The translations under genes were made by a program, and so were the position numbers. 7,729 bases of DNA, taken from an uncultured Collinsella sp. (lineage in GTDB: Bacteria; Actinomycetota; Coriobacteriia; Coriobacteriales; Coriobacteriaceae). Every line of letters begins with the position of its first letter. Within the stretch, counting starts at the first letter, position 1. The notes under the pieces were generated by a model. That model searched no databases. It was not told where the DNA came from and saw only the letters and a list, made by a program, of their open reading frames with translations. The DNA lies in contig CABQZS010000100.1 of the NCBI GenBank assembly GCA_902468695.1, positions 1-7,729 on the forward strand, written 5' to 3'. Positions 1-4,916 of this stretch are shown piece by piece.

Positions 1-89
1 ATAACCGTGGCAGCTATGGCAATAGTCGTGGTGGCAAGCGCGGCGGCAGCTCCCGCCGCCCCGGTGACGGCGGCGGCAAGCGCAAGTAA
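1..89 (+). CDS. 3' end of a Gly/Arg-rich protein, probably a DEAD-box RNA helicase tail (partial)
   Basis: Only the last 28 codons are present, read from base 3 to the TAA at 87-89; the gene starts left of the window. The tail is almost entirely Gly, Arg, Ser and Lys and ends in GGGKRK. Such basic RGG-like tails are common on the C-termini of bacterial DEAD-box RNA helicases (DeaD/CsdA/RhlE types), where they add nonspecific RNA affinity. That identity is inference from composition alone, because no helicase motif is visible. Another RNA-binding protein with an RGG tail is possible. A strong terminator 33 nt downstream marks this as the end of its transcription unit. Confidence 0.55.
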   Translation, partial: NRGSYGNSRGGKRGGSSRRPGDGGGKRK

Positions 90-121
90 CATACGCATCG
101 CACGCTAGCGTGAGACAAGCT

Positions 122-158
122 AAGGGCCCGAGTAAACAACGCTCGGGCCCTTTTGTTT
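122..158 (+). terminator. Intrinsic terminator of the upstream gene
   Basis: AAGGGCCCGAG (122-132) pairs perfectly with CTCGGGCCCTT (142-152) across a 9-nt loop, and the run TTTTGTTT follows. This is a textbook rho-independent terminator for the gene ending at 89. A perfect 12-bp palindrome, CACGCTAGCGTG (101-112), lies between the stop codon and the terminator and could form a small hairpin of its own. Confidence 0.92.
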
Positions 159-260
159 GCCGTGTCCATCGCTAATTCAAACGTGATTTTCTTGGGAATG
201 CATCTGGGGGATGCCGAGAACCTATTTTCTGCCATGCAGCAATGGGTCCCATGGGGTGCG

Positions 261-286
261 CCGTGCATTTTTTGGAGTATTCAGCA
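261..286 (+). repeat. Inverted repeat copy A of a 26-nt spacer motif
   Basis: This copy reads CCGTGCA, then six T, then GGAGTATTC, one base, and GCA. The reverse complement of 471-496 has the same three conserved blocks in the same spacing, with the T tract replaced by AAAAAC. Nineteen of 26 positions match, all in the blocks. The two copies face each other about 185 bp apart, as the ends of a small non-autonomous element or paired protein-binding sites would. Confidence 0.6.
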
Positions 287-470
287 GCTCTAGTTGGCTG
301 CATACGATTCGGTATTGCCAACGGTGGCCTTCGGATATTCCTAGCGAACGTTCTGAGTCAGATTCGCCGTTTTCCGGAGCAGGTGCGCGTCATTCTCGCC
401 ATGTCGGGACTTAAAATGATACGGCGCCCTACAGTTTTGCCCACCCGCGGCGGTGCTGGCGCGGTCACGT

Positions 471-496
471 TGCAGAATACTCCGTTTTTTGCACGG
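471..496 (-). repeat. Inverted repeat copy B of the 26-nt spacer motif
   Basis: On the minus strand this reads CCGTGCA, AAAAAC, GGAGTATTC, one base, GCA. It matches copy A at 261-286 in the conserved blocks and differs from it almost only in the A/T tract between them. No transposase and no clear target-site duplication is visible around the pair. Confidence 0.6.
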
Positions 497-610
497 GCCA
501 GGATGGGTTACCTCAGGAGAACACGGCGGTATCACGTAAATACATACAATCTGTACCGTAATTTATACAAAACGAAGAGGCAGACAGCGTAGGGTGGGTG
601 TATTGGGGTG

Positions 611-649
611 TTTGGTGCACCAAAACGGGGGTCCCACGTACCGTATACT
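611..649 (+). promoter_or_regulatory. Candidate promoter with palindromic operator for the EFR1-type gene
   Basis: TTTGGTGCACCAAA (611-624) is a perfect 14-bp palindrome. It sits 20 nt upstream of TATACT (644-649), a fair -10 box with no good -35 hexamer at the usual distance. If TATACT is the -10, the palindrome is centred near -38, where a class II activator binds in place of a strong -35. The start codon is at 707, giving a leader of about 50 nt. The regulator is unknown. The half-site TTGGTGCA recurs downstream of the gene (1480-1487, and inverted at 1505-1512), so it could instead be a repeat fragment. Confidence 0.4.
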
Positions 650-706
650 CTGGCTGGATGTGAAAACGGCTTGACGCGTTGCCAGGCGTAGGGGGAGGGT
701 GCCTCG

Positions 707-1468
707 ATGAGCGTATTCGAAATTGTGTTTAGTCCGACGGGTGGAACGCGGAAGGTGTCTGGCCTTGTGGCCGGGGCGCTGGACAAAAAGACCGTTACCG
801 TCGATCTGACCGATAGCGGACTAGATTTCAGCGCTGTCTCGATGACTGAGGACGACGTGGCCGTAATCTCTGTGCCGGCGTATGCCGGTAGAATCCCGGC
901 TGTGGTGGCTGACCGGTTGGGCATGGTACGAGGCAACGGGGCTCGGGCAGTTTTGGTTTGTGTATACGGAAACCGCGCGTTTGAGGACACGCTCGTAGAG
1001 CTGGAGGACGTTGCGAAGCGCGCCGGATTTAGGGTGGTTGCAGCGGTTTCTGCTATTGCTGAGCATTCCGTTGCTCGTCAGTTTGCTGCTGGGCGACCGG
1101 ATGCGCAGGATGCGGCGCAGCTCGCAGAGTTTGCGCAGCAAATTCAGCAAAAGCTGTTGGCTGAGGATGCGTCCGAGCCCTCTATCCCCGGCAATCGTCC
1201 TTATAAACAAGCTGGGGGTCACCGCATGGCACCCGAGGCAACAGAGGATTGCGTCTCCTGCGGTGCATGCGCCGCGGCGTGCCCCGTTTGTGCTATCGAC
1301 AAGGGTGACCCCAAACGAGCAGCTGGCGAGGCGTGCATCTCCTGCATGCGCTGCATTGCCGTGTGTCCGCGAGGCGCTCGTAAGCTTGATCCCAACAAGC
1401 TATCCGCTGTTTCCCAGATGCTGAGCAAGGTTTGCGTCGTGCGGAAGGAATGCGAGCTCTTTATCTAG
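707..1468 (+). CDS. EFR1-family flavodoxin-ferredoxin protein
   Basis: This 253-residue protein joins an N-terminal flavodoxin-like domain to a C-terminal 2[4Fe-4S] ferredoxin. The FMN phosphate-binding loop is SPTGGTRKV (residues 9-17); the flavodoxin-like fold covers about 1-150. After a linker come two clusters of the C-x2-C-x2-C-x3-C-P type: Cys182/185/188/192 and Cys210/213/216/220. This is the architecture and usual length of the EFR1 family of anaerobes, cytoplasmic one-electron carriers whose partners are mostly undefined. The ATG at 707 has a strong Shine-Dalgarno (GGGGGAGGG, 691-699) 7 nt upstream. The gene appears monocistronic: an upstream palindrome/promoter candidate and a downstream repeat spacer isolate it from the PTS operon. 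Codon use is less biased than in the sugar genes, suggesting modest expression. No lone electron donor or acceptor gene adjoins it. Confidence 0.9.
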   Translation: MSVFEIVFSPTGGTRKVSGLVAGALDKKTVTVDLTDSGLDFSAVSMTEDDVAVISVPAYAGRIPAVVADRLGMVRGNGARAVLVCVYGNRAFEDTLVELEDVAKRAGFRVVAAVSAIAEHSVARQFAAGRPDAQDAAQLAEFAQQIQQKLLAEDASEPSIPGNRPYKQAGGHRMAPEATEDCVSCGACAAACPVCAIDKGDPKRAAGEACISCMRCIAVCPRGARKLDPNKLSAVSQMLSKVCVVRKECELFI

Positions 1469-1479
1469 CGCATACGAAA

Positions 1480-1546
1480 TTGGTGCAATGGGACCAGGTT
1501 AATCTGCACCAACCTGGTGTAAACAAACCTGTCCCCAATGCACCAG
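1480..1546. repeat. REP-like nested inverted repeat
   Basis: The outer arms are 1481-1498 (TGGTGCA-A-TGGG-ACCAGG) and 1529-1546 (CCTGTCCCC-A-ATGCACCA), complementary apart from a central mismatch and a one-base offset. A competing inner hairpin is perfect: ACCAGGTT (1493-1500) with AACCTGGT (1511-1518) around a 10-nt loop. There is no T tract, so it is a poor terminator. The reverse complement contains GGGGACAGGTT, a core I recall from REP-like repeats linked to Y1/REP tyrosine transposases in many bacteria; that link is from memory and untested. It lies 11 nt after the EFR1 stop codon and could stabilise that mRNA's 3' end. Confidence 0.6.
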
Positions 1547-1556
1547 AGTGAGGAGT

Positions 1557-1599
1557 GTCCCCGAGTGCCGGCAGAAAAGGAACGTCCCTAAGTGCCGCC
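1557..1599. repeat. Direct repeat, 16 nt, two copies
   Basis: GTCCCCGAGTGCCGGC (1557-1572) and GTCCCTAAGTGCCGCC (1584-1599) match at 13 of 16 positions with a period of 27 nt. They directly follow the nested inverted repeat and probably belong to the same dispersed repeat family rather than to the promoter further right. Confidence 0.5.
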
Positions 1600-1600
1600 T

Positions 1601-1650
1601 AAATACCGTTTATCGGAGAAAAAATACCGTTCGCCGGTCATAATGATTAT
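1601..1650 (+). promoter_or_regulatory. Tandem CCG-N5-CGG operator pair and ATAATGATTAT dyad
   Basis: AAATACCGTTTATCGG (1601-1616) and AAATACCGTTCGCCGG (1622-1637) match at 13 of 16 positions and start exactly 21 bp apart, two helical turns. Each holds a CCG-N5-CGG dyad (1606-1616 and 1627-1637). The perfect odd palindrome ATAATGATTAT follows at 1640-1650. The pair sits just upstream of the putative sugar-operon promoter, the usual place for two activator dimers binding one face of the helix. The cognate regulator is unknown. Confidence 0.5.
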
Positions 1651-1674
1651 TCTGGCTTTGGGCTTGTCTACAAT
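1647..1674 (+). promoter_or_regulatory. Putative promoter of the alpha-glucoside PTS operon
   Basis: TACAAT (1669-1674) is a good -10 box. The best -35 candidate, TTATTC (1647-1652), is weak and 16 nt upstream, which would fit a promoter needing an activator at the tandem dyads. A start near 1681 would place the RAT-like hairpin (1695-1731) about 14 nt into the transcript, as in known antiterminated leaders. Confidence 0.4.
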
Positions 1675-1694
1675 AACCCCCGTAAAAGAAATGC

Positions 1695-1731
1695 GGAAGG
1701 TTACCGAGTCCCCTCGGACGTGGGCCTAACC
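1695..1731 (+). promoter_or_regulatory. RAT-like antiterminator RNA, target of the LicT/BglG-type protein
   Basis: The 5' half GGAAGGTTACCG (1695-1706) matches the known RAT half GGATTGTTACTG at 9 of 12 positions. The 3' half GGGCCTAACC (1722-1731) matches AGGCAAAACC at 7 of 10. The RNA can fold with lower stem GGTTA/TAACC (1699-1703 with 1727-1731), upper stem CCGAG/CTCGG (1704-1708 with 1713-1717), a 4-nt TCCC loop and a 9-nt bulge on the 3' side. An asymmetric internal loop is typical of RATs, though at 37 nt this is longer than the usual 29-30. A LicT/BglG-type gene lies 0.6 kb downstream in the same operon, which strongly supports the reading. Confidence 0.6.
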
Positions 1732-1794
1732 AAAGTCTTTGATCGCGCGCGTCTCAATGGGCCCATTCACATGATTTTGGTTGGGCTATATTTA
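1724..1794 (+). terminator. Leader terminator hairpin that overlaps the RAT
   Basis: GCCTAACCAAA (1724-1734) pairs with TTTGGTTGGGC (1776-1786) over 11 bp with one G-U pair, followed by the U-rich stretch TATATTTAT. The ascending arm shares bases 1724-1731 with the RAT lower stem, so the two folds exclude each other, the defining logic of BglG/LicT antitermination. The loop contains the perfect 12-bp palindrome AATGGGCCCATT (1756-1767). The U tract is imperfect and the loop large, so termination may be leaky. Confidence 0.5.
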
Positions 1795-1811
1795 TGAAGG
1801 GACATGCCATC

Positions 1812-2324
1812 ATGGGTTTCTTTTCTCGCCTTATGGGCGGCTCGGACAAGCAGGCGACTGCGACTTCCGAGTTCGAAATCGTCGCCCCTGTTTCCGGCGA
1901 GCTTGTTAATCTAGAAAATACCAATGACCCTGCTTTTAGCAGTCGCGCGGTAGGCGATGGCGTTGCCGTGGTTCCCCAAGAGGGAACGGTGTGCGCTCCT
2001 GTTTCCGGCACCGTCGCCGCGCTGTTTCCGACTGAGCACGCGCTGGGCATCATGTCCGACGACAGCTCTGCTCAGGTGATGCTGCATATCGGAATCGATA
2101 CTGTTAAGCTTGAGGGCAAGGGCTTCCATGCGCTTGTTGCCCAGGGTGACCATGTCGACGCGGGCCAGCCCCTCGTCGAGGTCGATTTCGACGCGGTTCG
2201 CGCCGCCGGCTTTGATCCCACGGTCTTCGTTATCGTGTGCGAGCGCTCGGAGAATTCGACTCTTCGTGAGCATGCTTCCGGCCCTGTTGCTGTTAAAGAG
2301 CCTGTCGTCTGGCTTTCCGAGTAA
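1812..2324 (+). CDS. PTS glucose-type EIIA domain protein
   Basis: This is a free-standing single-domain EIIA of the glucose family (Crr-like), 170 residues, close to E. coli EIIA-Glc. It takes phosphate from HPr and passes it to the EIIB domain of its partner permease in the cytoplasm. The phosphorylated histidine is His92 in LHIGIDTV; the supporting active-site histidine is His76 in TEHALGI. The N-terminus MGFFSRL mirrors MGLFDKL of E. coli Crr, so I chose the ATG at 1812, preceded by GAAGGGA (1796-1802). An in-frame ATG at 1794 has no Shine-Dalgarno and abuts the leader hairpin. It is the first gene of the operon. The downstream EIICB has no EIIA domain, so this protein is its natural donor. 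Like Crr it could also have regulatory roles, but nothing here shows that. Confidence 0.93.
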   Translation: MGFFSRLMGGSDKQATATSEFEIVAPVSGELVNLENTNDPAFSSRAVGDGVAVVPQEGTVCAPVSGTVAALFPTEHALGIMSDDSSAQVMLHIGIDTVKLEGKGFHALVAQGDHVDAGQPLVEVDFDAVRAAGFDPTVFVIVCERSENSTLREHASGPVAVKEPVVWLSE

Positions 2325-2342
2325 ATTCTTGTGGTGGGTACC

Positions 2343-3197
2343 GTGGTTATCAAGCGAGTTTTTAACAACAACGTCGCAATGGTCACTTCGGACGATGGCT
2401 CCGAGCTCATCGTCATCGGTCGAGGCCTCTGCTTTGGCCGTCATGCCGGCGATGCCATCGACGAGGCGTCGATCGAAAAGACCTACGCGTTGCAGGAGGG
2501 AACTTCTCAGGACTCGCGTACGATTGACCGCTTGGCACATCTTTTGGAGTCCATCCCCACCGTCAACCTCGTGATTTCCGAGGAAATCGTTCAGATGCTT
2601 CGTCGAGAGCTCAATGTCGATATCAATGACAAGATTCTTATCGCTCTCGCAGACCATATCAGCCTCGCCCTCGATCGCGAGCGCAAAGGCGTTTCCTGCG
2701 AGAATCCGCTGCTGCTCGAGATCCAGCAGTTCTATCGCAAGGAGTATGCACTTGCGGGCCGTGCGCTGCAGATTATCAAGGAGTATATGGGCATCCAGAT
2801 GAGCGAAGAAGAGCAGGGTTTCATTACGCTGCATATCGTCAACGCCACCATGCCGCAACGCTCCGATCGTTTGATTGTTTCGGTCCAGCTTGTTCGCGAC
2901 GTGCTTGCGATTGTTTCTGAGCGCTATTCTACGACCCTCGATAACACCTCGCTGCCTTACGAACGTTTCGTTCGTCACCTGCAGTTTTTCGCGCAGCGAG
3001 CGCTCGATCCTGCGGCCGGGCAAATCAACGGAGACGCGCTGTTCCGAATCGATGAAACGGCGTATCCGTGCGCATTCTCGTGCGCGGACGCCATAGCCGC
3101 CCACTTGTCGTCTACCTATAACGTTGTCGTTACCGATGCCGAGAAGAGTTATCTCGCATATCACATTGTTAACCTGCTTGGAGAACCTGGTCTCTAG
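2343..3197 (+). CDS. BglG/LicT-family transcription antiterminator
   Basis: This RNA-binding antiterminator has an N-terminal CAT domain (about residues 1-55; VIKRVFNNNVA and VIGRGLCFGRHAGD are hallmark segments) followed by two PTS regulation domains. The four conserved PRD histidines are all present: His105 (ADHISLAL) and His164 (TLHIVNA) in PRD1, His212 (VRHLQFF) and His274 (AYHIVNLL) in PRD2. In the family, HPr and the cognate EII phosphorylate these to activate or inactivate RAT binding. Length from GTG 2343 is 284, normal for LicT. I prefer that start because it gives the family N-terminus and has GGTGGG at 2333-2338; GTG at 2331 or 2334 would add 3-4 residues without a Shine-Dalgarno. 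The gene follows EIIA after 18 nt and precedes EIICB by 99 nt. The RAT-like hairpin at 1695-1731 is the probable target, making this an autoregulatory circuit. Confidence 0.93.
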   Translation: MVIKRVFNNNVAMVTSDDGSELIVIGRGLCFGRHAGDAIDEASIEKTYALQEGTSQDSRTIDRLAHLLESIPTVNLVISEEIVQMLRRELNVDINDKILIALADHISLALDRERKGVSCENPLLLEIQQFYRKEYALAGRALQIIKEYMGIQMSEEEQGFITLHIVNATMPQRSDRLIVSVQLVRDVLAIVSERYSTTLDNTSLPYERFVRHLQFFAQRALDPAAGQINGDALFRIDETAYPCAFSCADAIAAHLSSTYNVVVTDAEKSYLAYHIVNLLGEPGL

Positions 3198-3211
3198 GCA
3201 TAACGTGCCTA
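3195..3211 (+). other. Small hairpin at the antiterminator stop codon
   Basis: TAGGCA (3195-3200, beginning with the stop codon) pairs with TGCCTA (3206-3211) around a 5-nt loop. No T tract follows, so it is not a terminator. It lies at the start of the longest gap within the operon (99 nt) and could be an mRNA processing or stability element. I find no second RAT and no convincing promoter in this gap. Confidence 0.35.
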
Positions 3212-3296
3212 CACATCGATTGATATAAGGCAAGGCTCACGGTCTTGTCCAGGGCACATCTGTCTTAATTTGCGGAAAAGGAAGGGGAGTACCGCT

Positions 3297-4913
3297 ATGA
3301 CCGCAAAAAAGAAGTTCAATTTCAAAGCGCCATTGGAGGTGTTCGCGAAGTCGATCGTCCAGCCGATGATGTATCTCTCGGTTGCCGGCATCCTGCTCAT
3401 CGTGGGCATCATTCTGACCAACAAGACCATTTGTGCTTTGGTCCCCGTACTGGGCTCCGGTCCGTTCCAGCTTGTGGGCGCCGTTGTCTACCAGTCGCTG
3501 ATGTTTATCATCAACAACCTCTCGATTCTGTTCTGCGTGGGCATCGCCGGCGCCATGGCAAAGAAGAACAAGGGCCATGCTTCGCTGATCGCCCTGATGT
3601 CGTTCTTTCTGTTCCTGCAGGCTAACAACATCGTGCTCAACTCCACCGGCTCTCTTGCCGATGCGAGCGGCATGCTCGGTCTTACCGGAACCGGCCAGGC
3701 CACCGTTATGGGCATTCAGGTGCTCGATACCGGCGTGTTTGGCGGCATCATTCTTGGTTGCATCACCGGTGCCGTGTTCAACAAGTATTCGAACAAGCAG
3801 TTCCCCATTGCCCTTTCGATGTTCTCGGGCGTTCGCTTCCCGTTCCTGATCATGATCATCATCTCCTGGATCATGGGCGCTGGCTTCTGCATCGTTTGGC
3901 CTCCGGTCCAGGGTGCCATCTCCTCCGTTGCCGGCATCATTAAGGAGTCGGGCAACATCGGTCTGTTTATCTACGGCATGCTCAACAAGCTGCTCGTTCC
4001 CACCGGTCTGCACCACCTCATCTACACCCCGTTCCAGTTCTCCGATGTGGGTGGCACCCTGACGCTGGGCGATCAGGTTATCGCCGGCGCCTACCCCATC
4101 CGTGTTGCCGAGATGGCAATGACGGGCCAGCCCTTTTCCGATAGCACCTACTTCAACAGCTACACCTTCAACAACCTGTGGCCCTACATCGGCATCGGTC
4201 TCGCCTTTATCTTCACCGCTTACAAGGGGAACAAGGATAAGACCAAGGCCGTTATCATCCCGCTGATCATCACCGCCGTGCTCTCCTGTGTCACCGAGCC
4301 CATGGACTTCCTCTTTGTCTTTGCCGCTCCCGTGCTCTTTGTCGTTCACTCGGTTCTTTCCGGTATCTTCTTGGTTCTGCTCAAGGTCCTCTCCGTGCCC
4401 GCTTCGACTGCAGGCGGCATCATCAACATCGTGGTTTCCAACCTGGTCCTGGGTGTCGACAAGACCAACTGGCCGGTCATGCTGGTGCTCGGAGTCGTCA
4501 ACGCCGCTCTGTACTTCTTCCTCTTCACCTTCCTTATTAAGAAGCTCAACCTCCACACGCCTGGTCGCGAGGAGGAGTCCGAGCTCGCCGAGTCCGTTGC
4601 CGAGGGCGAGGCCGCCGCGTCTGTCGCGGTGAAGCAGGGCGCTGTTGCCGCAGCTCCCGCAGAGGGCGTCGATGCAGGTATTGCCGACCTGGTCGCAGGT
4701 CTTGGCGGCAAGGACAACATCGAGGAGCTCGAGAACTGCTTTACGCGTCTCCGCGTGAACGTTAAGAACCCGGACCTCATCAATGAGGACCTCATCAACC
4801 ACGTGCCCAACAGCGGCATCAACCGCAACGGCAATAATATCCAGATCATCTTTGGCATGAAGGTCGCCGAGATGCGCGACAAGGTCGAAAACGCAATTGA
4901 GAAGGAGCAGTAA
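3297..4913 (+). CDS. PTS alpha-glucoside-type permease, EIICB
   Basis: This 538-residue protein is a membrane EIIC channel fused to a C-terminal EIIB domain, order C-B. EIIC (about 1-415) has many hydrophobic segments, for example 26-41, 66-85, 145-162, 181-201, 296-308, 319-332, 338-363 and 394-414. It carries the substrate-loop pair GLHH (237-240) and the VTEPMDFLF motif (332-340), the GITE-type motif of the glucose superfamily. A charged, Ala/Glu-rich linker (about 423-460) leads to EIIB (461-538), whose phosphorylated cysteine is Cys481 in ENCFTRLRV. It resembles the MalB/GlvC/AglA alpha-glucoside group and has no EIIA. The ATG at 3297 follows GGAAGGGGAG by about 7 nt; a TTG at 3270 lacks support. 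The GH4 gene 3 nt downstream indicates a disaccharide such as maltose, delivered as its 6'-phosphate. Exact sugar unproven. Confidence 0.93.
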   Translation: MTAKKKFNFKAPLEVFAKSIVQPMMYLSVAGILLIVGIILTNKTICALVPVLGSGPFQLVGAVVYQSLMFIINNLSILFCVGIAGAMAKKNKGHASLIALMSFFLFLQANNIVLNSTGSLADASGMLGLTGTGQATVMGIQVLDTGVFGGIILGCITGAVFNKYSNKQFPIALSMFSGVRFPFLIMIIISWIMGAGFCIVWPPVQGAISSVAGIIKESGNIGLFIYGMLNKLLVPTGLHHLIYTPFQFSDVGGTLTLGDQVIAGAYPIRVAEMAMTGQPFSDSTYFNSYTFNNLWPYIGIGLAFIFTAYKGNKDKTKAVIIPLIITAVLSCVTEPMDFLFVFAAPVLFVVHSVLSGIFLVLLKVLSVPASTAGGIINIVVSNLVLGVDKTNWPVMLVLGVVNAALYFFLFTFLIKKLNLHTPGREEESELAESVAEGEAAASVAVKQGAVAAAPAEGVDAGIADLVAGLGGKDNIEELENCFTRLRVNVKNPDLINEDLINHVPNSGINRNGNNIQIIFGMKVAEMRDKVENAIEKEQ

Positions 4914-4916
4914 ACA

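Larger units (their letters stand above)
159..600. other. Gene-poor spacer carrying an inverted repeat pair
   Basis: I see no credible gene here. A 116-codon open frame at 242-592 lacks a Shine-Dalgarno sequence, is rich in Arg and poor in Asp/Glu, and overlaps both repeat copies, so I treat it as chance. What the stretch does hold: a small dyad GCATC/GATGC at 200-214, the odd palindrome ATGGG-T-CCCAT at 242-252, the inverted repeat pair at 261-286 and 471-496, and an AT-rich patch at about 534-572 that stands out from the GC-rich surroundings. Confidence 0.6.

Noticed and set aside
242..592. A 116-codon forward open frame in the spacer
   Set aside because: It has no Shine-Dalgarno, a composition rich in Arg and poor in acidic residues, and spans both copies of the inverted repeat; no recognisable domain.
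671..676. TTGACG as a -35 box for the EFR1-type gene
   Set aside because: At the proper spacing downstream there is only the G-rich Shine-Dalgarno region, with no -10 hexamer.
1911..3233. A 440-codon minus-strand open frame
   Set aside because: It is a shadow of the EIIA and antiterminator genes, with no recognisable domain.
3198..3296. A second RAT or an internal promoter before EIICB
   Set aside because: Neither RAT half-consensus is found, and TTGATA/TATAAG at 3220-3229 overlap each other and cannot form a spaced promoter.
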